A DNA stretch of 64,000 nucleotides from UBA1413 sp964552955 (GCA_964552955.1 CAZKIU010000012.1:1-64000); one strand, 5' to 3'. Counted from the first letter of the stretch, positions 52,678 to 62,571 are shown. Notes: a model not told the origin generated them from the letters alone. Numbers and translations are program-made.

Positions 52678-54768
52678 GTGGAAATTGCGTTTGGACAAAA
52701 ATTATGGGGAGTGATTATGGTGGTCAGTCTGTTGGTTGCGGTGGCCATCACCCTTTTGATGTATTACAGGGTCAAGGGAAGCAGTGAGCTGAGCCGGGGC
52801 CGGCTGCGGCTGTTGATGGTGTTGCGGTTCCTCTCTGTGTTCTTCCTGGCCTTTATGTTGGCGGCTCCCCTGGTGAAAACGCTCCGGAAGATCACCCGGC
52901 AGCCCCTGATCCTTCTGGCCTATGACAACTCACGCTCCATGACGGGTGTGGAGGGGAGTGCAATTACGGGGGAAGAACTGCGCCGGCTGGTCTCCGGGTT
53001 GCAGGAGAAACTGGGCAACCACTTTGACCTGGTCACCTATGCCTTTGGCCAAACGGTCAGCACAGGCCCATCGCCGGCATTCACCGACAAGAGGTCGGAT
53101 TACAGTCAGTTGCTTCAGACCGTCTATGACAACCATTTCAATGACAATACCGGTGCCCTGGTGATCGTAGGGGACGGCAATTACAACCAGGGGGAGAATC
53201 CGCTTCATCATGCGGGGAGGCTCTCCTTTCCTGTCTATACGCTGGCTACCGGGGATACCACTCCCGTCAGGGATGCCGCTGTCGCCGACCTGAAGGTTAA
53301 CAGGACGGCCTTTGCCGGCAATCTCTTTCCCGTGGAGGCCGATCTCAGGGTGACAGGCACCCGACAGGAGAGGCTTCTTTTTTCGGTGCTCAGGGAGGGC
53401 AAGCGGCTTTTCTCCCAGACCGTGGAACCTGCGGGAGCCTCCTGGTATGCGACCCTTGCCTTCACCTTGCCGGCCGAAGGCAAAGGCCTTCAATACTATA
53501 CCGCCATGGTGGAATCCCTTCCCGGAGAGCAGAACCTGACCAACAACCGATGGCCTTTTGTCATCAACATCCTCGAAAACAAACAGAAAATTCTGATTCT
53601 TGCCGAGGGGGCCCACCCCGATGCCGGCGCCCTGAAGAACAGCCTCCAGCAGCAGGCCAATTATGAGGTGACCCTCGTCACCGGAGAACCCTACCCTGCC
53701 GACCTCAGTGATTATAACCTTATCATCCTTCATCAGTTACCCTCTTCCTCGCACGCCATGCAGCAACTGACCGGTGAAAGTTCCACCAGCCGGATCCCGC
53801 TGCTGGTCATCGTAGGTCCTCAGACCCACCTGGCCCAACTTAACGCCATGGAGCTGGGGGTAAAGATCACCCCCAGGGCCGGGGCATTCGAAGAGGCGCA
53901 GATGAGCGTCGCCGACAACTTCACCCCTTTTACCCTCAGTGAGGAACTCCGGGAGAACCTCGCCAAATATCCCCCCCTGAAGGTTCCCTTTGCCACCTAC
54001 GACATGGAAGGGACCTTTCAGCCCCTGGGGTTCCAGCGGATCAAAAATATCGTCACCCCCTGGCCGCTGCTGGCCACGGGAAGCATCCGCGGCCGTAAAA
54101 CAGGATTTCTCCTGGGAGAGGGATTATGGCGGTGGAGACTCTATAATTATACCCTGACGGGTAACCACGACCAGTTTAACGAACTCTTTGACAAACTGGT
54201 CCAGTACCTGGCCCTGCGCGACAACGAAGACAATTTCATGGTGGGCTTCAAACCTGTTTATACGGAAACAGAACCCGTCAGGATGACCGCGGAAGTCTAT
54301 AACGACGCCTATGAAATGATCAACACGCCGGAGGTGACCATCGCGATGACCGACTCGACAGGCAGGGAGTTCAATTATATCTTTGACCGCAGCGACCTCT
54401 TCTACCGGCTCGACGCAGGCATTTTCCCTCCGGGAAAATATGCCTTTAAGGCATCGGTGACCTCGGGCCCGGACACCTATACCGAGAACGGGGAATTCGC
54501 CGTGATCCCGGTGAACGTGGAACTGGCCGACCTGAAAGCCAACCACCGGTTATTGTACCAGCTCTCCTTTGAAACAGGCGGGAAATTCTTCCGGCAGGAG
54601 GAGGCCGACCAGCTGGCCAAAGCCATCGGGGAGAATACCTCCATCCAACCGGTCTCCTATTTTCAGGCCGCACTCAATGAATTACTCAACCTGCGTTTTC
54701 TCTTCTTTCCCCTCCTGCTCCTGTTAAGTGCGGAATGGTTTTTGAGGAAGTACTGGGGAAATTATTAG
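52678..54768 (+). CDS. Membrane protein with von Willebrand A-like domain
   Basis: A 696-residue protein starting at GTG. Two N-terminal membrane helices (about 12-30 and 48-66) are followed by a vWA-like region with a MIDAS-type DxSxS (LAYDNSRSMTG, about 81-91). The middle resembles the glutamine-amidotransferase-like part of the BatA/CARDB-type membrane proteins (ILILAEGAHPDAGALKNSLQ), and the C-terminus has one membrane helix (FLFFPLLLLLSAEWFL). Such proteins are common in Bacteroidota and their role is unknown. The two DUF6340-like lipoprotein genes follow on the same strand, 20 bp downstream. Confidence 0.8.
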   Translation: MEIAFGQKLWGVIMVVSLLVAVAITLLMYYRVKGSSELSRGRLRLLMVLRFLSVFFLAFMLAAPLVKTLRKITRQPLILLAYDNSRSMTGVEGSAITGEELRRLVSGLQEKLGNHFDLVTYAFGQTVSTGPSPAFTDKRSDYSQLLQTVYDNHFNDNTGALVIVGDGNYNQGENPLHHAGRLSFPVYTLATGDTTPVRDAAVADLKVNRTAFAGNLFPVEADLRVTGTRQERLLFSVLREGKRLFSQTVEPAGASWYATLAFTLPAEGKGLQYYTAMVESLPGEQNLTNNRWPFVINILENKQKILILAEGAHPDAGALKNSLQQQANYEVTLVTGEPYPADLSDYNLIILHQLPSSSHAMQQLTGESSTSRIPLLVIVGPQTHLAQLNAMELGVKITPRAGAFEEAQMSVADNFTPFTLSEELRENLAKYPPLKVPFATYDMEGTFQPLGFQRIKNIVTPWPLLATGSIRGRKTGFLLGEGLWRWRLYNYTLTGNHDQFNELFDKLVQYLALRDNEDNFMVGFKPVYTETEPVRMTAEVYNDAYEMINTPEVTIAMTDSTGREFNYIFDRSDLFYRLDAGIFPPGKYAFKASVTSGPDTYTENGEFAVIPVNVELADLKANHRLLYQLSFETGGKFFRQEEADQLAKAIGENTSIQPVSYFQAALNELLNLRFLFFPLLLLLSAEWFLRKYWGNY

Positions 54769-54788
54769 ACGGTTACATCTCTTTTCCA

Positions 54789-55859
54789 ATGAAACAGCGA
54801 TTTCTTTCGGGTATTTTCATGGCAGCCGTGCTCCTGGGGGGGTGCAAGCCGATCTCTTTCCTTTCTGTTGATCTCTCCTCACCCGGCAGCGAAGAACTCC
54901 CCGACAGTGTGCAGACCCTTTTACTGCTGGACCGTGCCGTTGACCACCGTTATACCGACGATCCCTCTGACACAATTCAACTTCGGTTCTTTGAACGGCA
55001 GTTCACCGTGGATACAATCCTCTATGACCTGGCCGCTTCCGACACCCTAATCCGCACCCTGGGTCATCTCCTTTATGAATCAGGAAGATACGATGTGATC
55101 ATTCCCATCGACCGGTTTCCCATGAAAGATTCCTTCAACCTCTATTCCGATTCCATGTTGTGGGAAGAGGTGGAGCGCCTTACCTCCCTATACCAGACCG
55201 ATGCCATTCTCTCGCTCGATTACCACAAAACGGAGGTTTCGACGGGGGTAGAAAGAGAGGCTTATGCTGACTGGGAGAATGCAAGTACCAACTATATTTA
55301 CGGTGCCGTAATGAAAGTGGCATACATCGCCCAGTTCAGGGTTTATGATCCCCGCAACAGGGAGGTTGTGCGCAGCCATTTTCTGGTAGACACGCTTTAC
55401 TGGAACGATAGGGATCTTGAGCTCAAGGCATTGTTCCGGAGATTCACCTATGTCAAGCCGGCCCTGGTTGAATCGGGGATAGCGGCTGCCCTGAGGCTTT
55501 CTGAGCGGATAGCGCCCCGCTGGGTGACCACGCGCAGGGCGCTGTTTCTCAAAGGTCATCCTGTGTTGCGTGCCACTGCCCCGCTGGCCATGGAATACCG
55601 GATGGAAGAGGCCCTGGCAGCCTGGAGTGCCGCCGAAGCCACTGCCACCTCCAAATCCCTGAAAAGCAAACTCCTCTTCAACATGGCCGTAGCCTGCGAA
55701 ATGAGGGGCGACCTCAATGAAGCCATCCGCCTGGGAGTCAAATCCTACGAAACGATGTACCGACAGGTAACCCACAACTACCTCATAACCCTGGGTAATA
55801 GAAGAGCGCTGCTCCAGCCCCCCAGGAATAACGATGTCCCGCCTTCATCCAATCCTTAA
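54789..55859 (+). CDS. DUF6340-like lipoprotein, first copy
   Basis: A 356-residue lipoprotein from ATG 54789 (MKQRFLSGIFMAAVLLGGC, lipobox LLGGC). It contains SDTLIRTLGHLLYESGRYDVIIPIDRF-type sequence, SLDYHKTEVST, and a C-terminal TPR-like pair (AALRLSERIAPRW, LLFNMAVACEMRGDLNEAIR). This pattern matches DUF6340 lipoproteins of Bacteroidota, of unknown function. The frame is open upstream into the vWA gene but the lipoprotein start is clear. It ends 4 bp before the second copy. Confidence 0.75.
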   Translation: MKQRFLSGIFMAAVLLGGCKPISFLSVDLSSPGSEELPDSVQTLLLLDRAVDHRYTDDPSDTIQLRFFERQFTVDTILYDLAASDTLIRTLGHLLYESGRYDVIIPIDRFPMKDSFNLYSDSMLWEEVERLTSLYQTDAILSLDYHKTEVSTGVEREAYADWENASTNYIYGAVMKVAYIAQFRVYDPRNREVVRSHFLVDTLYWNDRDLELKALFRRFTYVKPALVESGIAAALRLSERIAPRWVTTRRALFLKGHPVLRATAPLAMEYRMEEALAAWSAAEATATSKSLKSKLLFNMAVACEMRGDLNEAIRLGVKSYETMYRQVTHNYLITLGNRRALLQPPRNNDVPPSSNP

Positions 55860-55863
55860 TCCC

Positions 55864-56904
55864 ATGGACCTCAGAAAGCTAATCTCCCATATAATTTCCA
55901 TGTTTCTGGGCGCACTATTCCTGAGCTCCTGCACCCTATATCAGGATTTTCCCCTGGAAGTGCTCCGTGCCGGGGAGAGCAGGATCCCTTCCGAAACCGG
56001 CAAGATAGGATGGCTCTATCGTAATTTCAGGTATACGGGAGACACCCTGCAGCATTATTACCGTGACGGGGAGGTACTCAGGAAGGAGAAGCCAGAGGTT
56101 AACCTCGACAGTCTGCTGGCGACCACCTGTATGCAGAGTGCAGCCCGCGACCTGCGGCAGAACAGCGTGGAGGCCGAATCCGTGTTTTTTCCGGCCGATA
56201 TGATGCCACCAGTATCGGGAGAGAAGCTCACGCCCCTGCCTGCGGCGCTGGTGCAGAAGCTGGCACGGCCTGCCGGGGCTGACCGGCTGATGGTCCTGGA
56301 GACCTTCTCCTGGTTTTATTCCCGTTTTCCCGGGGAGACACGCCTTCAGGACGGCGGGGAGGTGACGCTGGCAGGGATATGGGCCTGCTATGATGGGACC
56401 ACCGGAGCGATCACCGAAACCCGGTCTATGGTGGACACGGTCTACTGGTCAGGGGGTGAGGATTCAAAGGGTCAGTCCATGCAACTTCCACCGCGGGTGC
56501 CGGCCCTGGAAATGGCGTCCACCACCTTCGGAGAGCGCTATGCCCAAAGGTTTTATGCCTCCTGGATCACCGTGGACCGATTGCTGGTCATCCCTCCAAC
56601 GGAGGAGTTCCGGCAGGCCGCCGACCATGCCCTTCAACAGGAATGGGAACCGGCGATGGCCATCTGGAAACGTTACAGCGCTGACCGTTTTGGACGACTG
56701 GCCATCACAGCCCGCTATAACCTGGCCCTGGCCGCTGAAACCGGTGACCGCATCGGGGAAGCCCTCCAATGGATCCGTCAGGCAGAAGCCCTCGCCCGCA
56801 GCTACAAAAATAAAAAGGAAATATCCCTGACCTCGGACTACCGCCAAATCCTGGAAACCCGCCAAAAGGAGATCGCCCGCCTGGAATCGTGGGGAAAACA
56901 GTAA
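55864..56904 (+). CDS. DUF6340-like lipoprotein, second copy
   Basis: A 346-residue lipoprotein from ATG 55864 (MDLRKLISHIISMFLGALFLSSC cut at its lipobox, Cys23). It follows the first copy by 4 bp and shares its plan: N-terminal lipid anchor, a middle region with a LMVLETFSWFYSRF strand, a statement of paired aromatic motifs, and a C-terminal TPR-like stretch (ARYNLALAAETGDRIGEAL, WIRQAEALARSYKN). Sequence identity to the first copy is low, so the duplication is old. Coupling of the pair to the vWA gene suggests a shared envelope role; no function is known. Confidence 0.72.
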   Translation: MDLRKLISHIISMFLGALFLSSCTLYQDFPLEVLRAGESRIPSETGKIGWLYRNFRYTGDTLQHYYRDGEVLRKEKPEVNLDSLLATTCMQSAARDLRQNSVEAESVFFPADMMPPVSGEKLTPLPAALVQKLARPAGADRLMVLETFSWFYSRFPGETRLQDGGEVTLAGIWACYDGTTGAITETRSMVDTVYWSGGEDSKGQSMQLPPRVPALEMASTTFGERYAQRFYASWITVDRLLVIPPTEEFRQAADHALQQEWEPAMAIWKRYSADRFGRLAITARYNLALAAETGDRIGEALQWIRQAEALARSYKNKKEISLTSDYRQILETRQKEIARLESWGKQ

Positions 56905-56936
56905 TTCACGGGATGAAACTCCCGCAAGAACCGGTC

Positions 56937-57752
56937 TTACTTGTTTTTGAAAATCACCTCCGGCTTCCGCAGAGCCCTGATCACCAGATAGATCCCAGCA
57001 AGAACAAAAGGAATGCTCAGCCATTGCCCCATGTTCAGGGCCATACCTGCCTCAAAAGCCTCCTGGTCCTCCTTGATGAATTCAATAAAGAAGCGGGGCA
57101 GGAATATCAAGATAAAAAAGAGCCCCATTAACATTCCCGGCCGGTTTTTGGCCGAACTCTTGCGGTAAAACCACATCAGAACTACAAAGGCCAGAAGATA
57201 AAAGAGCACTTCATAGAGTTGTGTGGGGTGTTTGGGCATGGTTTCACCATTGCGTTCAAAGATAAAGCCCCAGGGCAGGGAGGTCTCAATGCCGTATATT
57301 TCTGAGTTCATGAGGTTTCCCATTCTGATAAAAGCCGCTACCAGGGCCGTGGGTACGACAATACGGTCGAGCGACCAGAGCATGGTCCGTTTGGTAACCA
57401 GCCTGCTGTGAATCCACAGGGCTATCAGGATGCCTGCTGCCCCGCCATGACTGGCCAACCCTCCGTGCCATACCTTGAGGATCTCCCCGGGATGTTGTGA
57501 ATAGTAATCCCAGCCGTAAAAAAAGACGTGCCCCAGGCGGGCTCCCACGATGGTGGCGATGATGATGTAAAAAAAGAGCGAGTCGATCCAGGCCTGGGCG
57601 ACCCCTTCCGACTTGAGCATCTTCTCACCGATATAATAGCCGATCAGAAACCCGGAAGCAAATAAAAGCCCGTACCAGCGGACGGCCAGAAAACCCACCC
57701 TGAAAATCTCAGGATCGGCATTCCAGTGAATAAAGGAGAGCATTGAAACCAT
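56937..57752 (-). CDS. lgt: Prolipoprotein diacylglyceryl transferase
   Basis: A 271-residue inner-membrane protein with seven hydrophobic segments. The Lgt signature region reads AAFIRMGNLMNSEIYG (family GRxGNxxNxE), with GARLGHVFFY, HGGLASHGGAAG and HPTQLYE. It attaches diacylglycerol from phosphatidylglycerol to the Cys of lipoprotein precursors, the first maturation step for the several lipoproteins in this window. It lies downstream of secA on the same strand. Confidence 0.96.
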   Translation of the reverse strand: MVSMLSFIHWNADPEIFRVGFLAVRWYGLLFASGFLIGYYIGEKMLKSEGVAQAWIDSLFFYIIIATIVGARLGHVFFYGWDYYSQHPGEILKVWHGGLASHGGAAGILIALWIHSRLVTKRTMLWSLDRIVVPTALVAAFIRMGNLMNSEIYGIETSLPWGFIFERNGETMPKHPTQLYEVLFYLLAFVVLMWFYRKSSAKNRPGMLMGLFFILIFLPRFFIEFIKEDQEAFEAGMALNMGQWLSIPFVLAGIYLVIRALRKPEVIFKNK

Positions 57753-57788
57753 AACCTGATGTTCTGCTTTAATACAATATAATTTTTT

Positions 57789-57920
57789 TCAAAGTTCAGA
57801 TTTATAATCCTCTGGCGACACTGAGTTCAACCATAAATTGATATCCTTTCCTCTTCCCACGGGCCGATTCAATTCCGGAGGATAAACCCTGATTCTCACA
57901 GAAGGCCACTCCTTCTTCAA
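57789..57920 (-). CDS. Possible 43-residue small protein between secA and lgt
   Basis: A short frame starting at TTG with a strong GGAGGAG five bases upstream, 24 bp after the secA stop codon and 36 bp before lgt. It reads (M)KKEWPSVRIRVYPPELNRP followed by VGRGKDINLW and NSVSPEDYKSEL. Composition is charged and protein-like, but another frame over the same stretch is also open, and I recognise no homologue. It may be a real operon member or chance. Confidence 0.3.
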   Translation of the reverse strand: MKKEWPSVRIRVYPPELNRPVGRGKDINLWLNSVSPEDYKSEL

Positions 57921-57944
57921 CGGAACTCCTCCGGGGTAAAAGGA

Positions 57945-60900
57945 TCAGACCATTCCCTGGCCGTGACAGTGTTTGAACTTTTTACCGCTGCCGCAGGGAC
58001 AAGGGTCATTACGGCCCACTTTTTTCTCAACCCTCACCGGTTCGGGACGTGACTTCTCCTGGGTCTGGGTCTGGGCGCCTTCCATGGGATTGGAGGAGCC
58101 GGGGGTGTCGCTCTTGGAAGTACGGTAACGGCTCATGTCGGTTCGCTTGACGGGGGCCGCTTCCCGCACCTGATCGGGATTCTGGATGGGAATATGTCCC
58201 TTCATCAGCGTGGAGACGATATCCTTATTGACCTGGGCCACCATCACCTTAAAAAGATTGAACGACTCGAACTTGTAGATAAGCAGAGGGTCTTTCTGTT
58301 CATAGCTGGCGTTCTGCACCGACTGTTTCAGGTCGTCCATTTCCCGGAGTTGTTCTTTCCAGGCTTCATCGAAGGTATTGAGGATGATCTGTTTCTGGTA
58401 GGATTTCACCAGCTCCCGGCCCTTGTTCTGATAGGCTTTTTCCAGGTTGCAAATGATCTGGAAGAGACGCCGCCCATCGGTGATGGGCACCACAATATTC
58501 TGATAGATATGTGATTTCTTTTCGTAGACCTCCTTGATCACGGGGAAAGCCTGCTTGGCGATATTCTGGGCTTTCCGGTTATAGCTCTCAATCATTACCT
58601 GATAGATGCGCTGGGTCACTCCTTCGGGATTGAGGCGCCTGAATTCTTCTTCCGTGACGGGCGACTCGATGGAGAGCAGACGCATGAGCTCGAGGTTGAA
58701 ATCTTCGAACTGCTCGGTGCCATAGTTTTCGTTGACAAGGTTTTCGACAGAATCGTACATCATGTTGAGGATGTCTACCTCGAGGCGTTCTCCATAGAGG
58801 GCATGACGTCTTTTCTTATAGACCACTTCGCGTTGTGAGTTCATCACGTCGTCGTATTCGAGCAGTCTTTTGCGGATGCCGAAGTTGTTTTCCTCGACTT
58901 TTTTCTGGGCCCGTTCGATGGACTTGGAGATCATAGAGTGCTGGATGACCTCACCTTCCTTGAGGCCGAGGCGGTCCATGATGCCGGCGATGCGGTCGGA
59001 GCCGAAGAGGCGCATCAGGTCATCTTCGAGGGAGACGAAGAACTGGGAGGAACCGGGGTCTCCCTGGCGCCCTGAACGGCCGCGCAACTGGCGGTCTACA
59101 CGGCGTGACTCGTGCCGTTCGGTGCCGATGATGGCCAGACCGCCGGCGGCTTTCACCTCTGGGGTCAGCTTGATGTCGGTACCACGACCAGCCATATTGG
59201 TGGCAATAGTCACCATACCCGTGCGCCCCGCTTCTGCCACAATCTCCGCCTCACGGGCATGCAACTTGGCATTCAGAACGTTATGGTGAATGCCCTTCAT
59301 CTTGAGCATCCGGCTCAGCAACTCGGAGATCTCTACCGAGGTCGTTCCTACCAATACCGGCCTCCCTGCCTTGAAGAGATTCTCGATCTCCTGGATCACT
59401 GCATTGTACTTCTCCCGCTTGGTCTTGAAAACCAAATCTTCCTCGTCTTTGCGGATGACCGTCCTATTGGTGGGTATCACCACCACTTCCAGCTTGTAGA
59501 TATCCCACAATTCTCCCGCTTCCGTCTCCGCGGTACCTGTCATCCCTGCCAGCTTGTGGTACATCCTGAAATAATTCTGCAGAGTGATGGTGGCAAACGT
59601 CTGGGTGGCTGCTTCCACCTTTACCCGTTCCTTGGCTTCGATGGCCTGGTGTAAACCGTCGGAATAACGCCGGCCCTCCAGAATACGTCCCGTCTGCTCA
59701 TCCACAATCTTCACCTTGTTCTCCAGAACCACATACTCCACATCCTTCTCAAACATGGTGTAAGCCTTCAACAACTGGTTGATCGTGTGGACCCGCTCCG
59801 ACTTGACGGCATAGTCCTGCAACAATTGGTCCTTCTTCTCCACCAATTCGTCAGGCGGCAGCTTCTGGTTCTGCAACTCGGCTATCCCTGCTCCCATGTC
59901 GGGAAGAATGAAAAACGAGGGATCCTCGAACCCTGAAGATATCAGGTCAATACCCTTCTCTGTCAGCTCCACCGAATTCTGCTTCTCTTCAATCACGAAG
60001 TAGAGCGGATCGGTGACGATATGCATGTTTTTATTGTTGTCCTGCATGTAGAAATTCTCGGTCTTATGCAGGATCTGTTTCATCCCCTCTTCGCTGAGGA
60101 ATTTAATCAGGCTTTTATTCTTGGGCAGCCCCTTGTGTGCCCTGAGCAGTAAAAGGGCACCCTCTTTTTTCTCCTCTTCGGTAGCGTTCTCCTTGGTGAG
60201 GAGCCTTTTGGATTCACTGAAGAGGGTGGTGAAAAGGTCGCGCTGGGCCTTGAAGAGCTTTTCAACATAAGGTTTGAGTTCCTCGAACTGTTGGTTCTCC
60301 CCTTTGGGTACCGGCCCCGAGATAATCAGCGGGGTACGGGCATCGTCAATGAGCACCGAGTCGACCTCGTCGACGATAGCGTAGTGGTGTTTGCGCTGGA
60401 CCAGATCCTGGGGGTTGATGGCCATGTTATCGCGGAGGTAGTCAAAGCCGAATTCATTGTTGGTACCATAGGTAATATCGGCATTGTAAGCCTTGCGGCG
60501 GGCTTCCGAATTGGGCTGGTGCTTGTCGATGCAGTCCACCGAAAGACCGTGAAATTCAAAGATGGGCCCCATCCATTCCGAGTCGCGTTTGGAGAGGTAG
60601 TCGTTGACGGTCACGATGTGAACGCCCCGGCCAGCCAATGCATTAAGGAAGACTGGCAGAGTGGCGACCAGCGTCTTCCCCTCACCGGTGGCCATCTCGG
60701 AGATCTTGCCCTGATGCAGGACTACCCCACCGATCAACTGCACATCATAGTGCACCATATCCCAGGTGATCTCATTCCCCCCGGCTATCCACTTGTTGAA
60801 CCACACCGCCTTTTCGCCTTCGATCACGATGCTGTTGCGCGTCGCTGCCAGATCACGGTCATAATCCTGCGCCGTGACCACTACCCGCTCATTATCGAAA

Positions 60901-61265
60901 AACCGGCTGGCAGTAGCCTTGACAACGGAAAAAGCAGTGGGCAGGATCTCGTTCAGAGTATCTTCTATTTTGGCTATGATGCTCTCCTCCAGCTTATCCA
61001 TCCGCTCGTAGAGTTTTTCACTCTCCTGGATCTCCACCTCTTCGGCTTTCTCTTTGAGGGCTGCCAACTCCTCCTCTTCTGCCTTGATCCGCTCTCTGAT
61101 CAGCGCCTTCAGACGCCAACTCTCTTCCCTGAGCTGGTCATTACTCAGTTGAGACACACGGTCATACTCTTTCTTGATTTTCTCCACCAGCGGAGAGATC
61201 TCTGATATATCGCGCTCCGATTTGTTTCCCAGAATCTTCCCCAGGATCTTCGTAATGAATGCCAT
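57945..61265 (-). CDS. secA: Preprotein translocase ATPase SecA
   Basis: A 1106-residue SecA, longer than the 901 residues of E. coli but usual for Bacteroidota, owing to insertions such as the acidic 330-430 stretch (ENATEEEKKEGALLL). Walker A is in MATGEGKTLVAT, DEAD-box-like Walker B VDEVDSVLIDDARTPLIISG, helicase motifs TNMAGRGTDIKL and QLRGRSGRQGDPG, and a C-terminal SEC-C zinc motif RNDPCPCGSGKKFKHCHG. It drives Sec-dependent export at the inner membrane. It has its own promoter; lgt lies downstream. Confidence 0.97.
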   Translation of the reverse strand: MAFITKILGKILGNKSERDISEISPLVEKIKKEYDRVSQLSNDQLREESWRLKALIRERIKAEEEELAALKEKAEEVEIQESEKLYERMDKLEESIIAKIEDTLNEILPTAFSVVKATASRFFDNERVVVTAQDYDRDLAATRNSIVIEGEKAVWFNKWIAGGNEITWDMVHYDVQLIGGVVLHQGKISEMATGEGKTLVATLPVFLNALAGRGVHIVTVNDYLSKRDSEWMGPIFEFHGLSVDCIDKHQPNSEARRKAYNADITYGTNNEFGFDYLRDNMAINPQDLVQRKHHYAIVDEVDSVLIDDARTPLIISGPVPKGENQQFEELKPYVEKLFKAQRDLFTTLFSESKRLLTKENATEEEKKEGALLLLRAHKGLPKNKSLIKFLSEEGMKQILHKTENFYMQDNNKNMHIVTDPLYFVIEEKQNSVELTEKGIDLISSGFEDPSFFILPDMGAGIAELQNQKLPPDELVEKKDQLLQDYAVKSERVHTINQLLKAYTMFEKDVEYVVLENKVKIVDEQTGRILEGRRYSDGLHQAIEAKERVKVEAATQTFATITLQNYFRMYHKLAGMTGTAETEAGELWDIYKLEVVVIPTNRTVIRKDEEDLVFKTKREKYNAVIQEIENLFKAGRPVLVGTTSVEISELLSRMLKMKGIHHNVLNAKLHAREAEIVAEAGRTGMVTIATNMAGRGTDIKLTPEVKAAGGLAIIGTERHESRRVDRQLRGRSGRQGDPGSSQFFVSLEDDLMRLFGSDRIAGIMDRLGLKEGEVIQHSMISKSIERAQKKVEENNFGIRKRLLEYDDVMNSQREVVYKKRRHALYGERLEVDILNMMYDSVENLVNENYGTEQFEDFNLELMRLLSIESPVTEEEFRRLNPEGVTQRIYQVMIESYNRKAQNIAKQAFPVIKEVYEKKSHIYQNIVVPITDGRRLFQIICNLEKAYQNKGRELVKSYQKQIILNTFDEAWKEQLREMDDLKQSVQNASYEQKDPLLIYKFESFNLFKVMVAQVNKDIVSTLMKGHIPIQNPDQVREAAPVKRTDMSRYRTSKSDTPGSSNPMEGAQTQTQEKSRPEPVRVEKKVGRNDPCPCGSGKKFKHCHGQGMV

Positions 61266-61296
61266 AATCTGTTATTGCGTGAATACTATTAATATG

Positions 61297-61304
61297 CAAA
61301 TGTA
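61297..61304 (-). promoter_or_regulatory. Promoter -7 element of secA
   Basis: Minus strand reads TACATTTG followed by C, matching TAnnTTTG; leader about 25 nt. Confidence 0.55.
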
Positions 61305-61336
61305 GTTATTGTGCGGGGGCTTTGAAAGTATTCTAC

Positions 61337-61377
61337 AAAAAAAGCCCGTCACACAGGGTAACAGGCTTGAATTTTTT
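61337..61377 (-). terminator. Terminator between the ferredoxin gene and secA
   Basis: On the minus strand AAGCCTGT and ACGGGCTT pair (one G-T wobble), followed by seven T. It lies just beyond the ferredoxin stop and ahead of the secA promoter. Confidence 0.75.
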
Positions 61378-61391
61378 TATGTTCTCAGGTC

Positions 61392-61562
61392 TTACTCGGC
61401 CGGAGCAATTGCTTCCGTTGGGCACACCTCAGCACAGGAACCACAATCGGTGCACAGTTCGGGGTCAATCACATAGATATCGCCTTCAGAGATGGCATCT
61501 ACCGGGCATTCATCGATGCAGGTTCCGCATGCTATACATTCATCTGAAATTTTGTAAGCCAT
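61392..61562 (-). CDS. 2[4Fe-4S] ferredoxin
   Basis: A 56-residue ferredoxin from ATG 61562 (MAYKISDECIACG). Two CxxCxxCxxxCP clusters, CIACGTCIDECP and CTDCGSCAEVCP, fill the whole protein, the pattern of clostridial-type low-potential ferredoxins. It shuttles single electrons, for example for oxidoreductases of anaerobic metabolism. Single-gene unit with its own terminator. Together with the flavodoxin it suggests an anaerobic or facultative lifestyle. Confidence 0.95.
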   Translation of the reverse strand: MAYKISDECIACGTCIDECPVDAISEGDIYVIDPELCTDCGSCAEVCPTEAIAPAE

Positions 61563-61746
61563 AGCTAAAATTTTTATTAGACAAGTATGTTGAGGGCAAA
61601 GGTACAAAGTTTGTTCCAATATTAAACTGTATCGGTTCCAAATAAGGGATCAAGCCCAAAAATCTTCCCCTGCCGGAAGAAACAGGGGGTTTCATAGAGC
61701 CGGAACCGTTTTTTTGAAGGTTTTATATTAAATTTATCCCCTCGAT

Positions 61747-62571
61747 ATGGAAACAGGAAACCTGCTAACTGCCTTTATGCTGACGCTGATTGCCGGACTC
61801 AGTACCGGCATCGGCAGTGGTATTGCGTTTGTTGCCAAACGCACCAACACCAAGCTGCTCTCTATGGCTCTGGGCTTCTCGGCCGGGGTGATGATATACA
61901 TCTCTTTTGTGGAGATTTTCCCCGACGCCCGGGAGAGCTTCATCGGTCAGTTTGGAAAATTCAACGGCTCCCTATACACCTTGCTGGCCTTTTTCGGGGG
62001 CATGTTGCTGATCGCGATGATTGACAAGTTCATTCCTTCGGCCGAAAACCCGCATGAAATGAGGGGGGTGGAATCGATGGACAATGAAACCCGGGCCCAT
62101 GATTTCCGAAAACTCTACAAAATGGGGTTGACCATGGCGCTGGCCATCTGGGTCCACAACTTCCCCGAGGGAATTGCCACTTTCCTGTCGGCACTCAAGG
62201 ATCCCACGCTGGGGGTAGCCATCGCCGTAGCCATTGCTATTCACAATATTCCGGAGGGGATCGCCGTATCGGTGCCGGTCTATTATGCCACTGGCAACCG
62301 GAAAAAGGCCTTTCTCCTCTCTTTTCTCTCGGGACTATCGGAGTTTGTGGGGGCGTTGCTGGCTTATCTTATTCTGATTCCCTTTATTTCCAGCAGCCAG
62401 TTCGAACTTATTTTTGCCGCATCGATGTCGGCGGTAGCAGGCATCATGGTATTTATCGCGCTCGATGAGCTTCTGCCATCGGCCGAAGAGTACGGCGAAC
62501 ACCACCTGGCCATTTATGGCGTGACGGGGGGCATGGGGGTGATGGCCTTAAGTCTGCTGTTGATAGGCTGA
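61747..62571 (+). CDS. zupT: ZIP-family metal transporter ZupT
   Basis: A 274-residue protein with eight membrane helices. The metal-binding helix motifs VHNFPEGIATFLS (TM4) and HNIPEGIAVSVP (TM5) match ZupT-type ZIP transporters, which import zinc and other divalent metals. A short polar loop (ENPHEMRGVESMDNETR) replaces the His-rich loop of many ZIPs. Its 3' end overlaps the convergent nth gene by 24 bp. With the TerC and CzcA genes it makes a third metal-homeostasis gene in the window, though they are not clustered. Confidence 0.93.
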   Translation: METGNLLTAFMLTLIAGLSTGIGSGIAFVAKRTNTKLLSMALGFSAGVMIYISFVEIFPDARESFIGQFGKFNGSLYTLLAFFGGMLLIAMIDKFIPSAENPHEMRGVESMDNETRAHDFRKLYKMGLTMALAIWVHNFPEGIATFLSALKDPTLGVAIAVAIAIHNIPEGIAVSVPVYYATGNRKKAFLLSFLSGLSEFVGALLAYLILIPFISSSQFELIFAASMSAVAGIMVFIALDELLPSAEEYGEHHLAIYGVTGGMGVMALSLLLIG

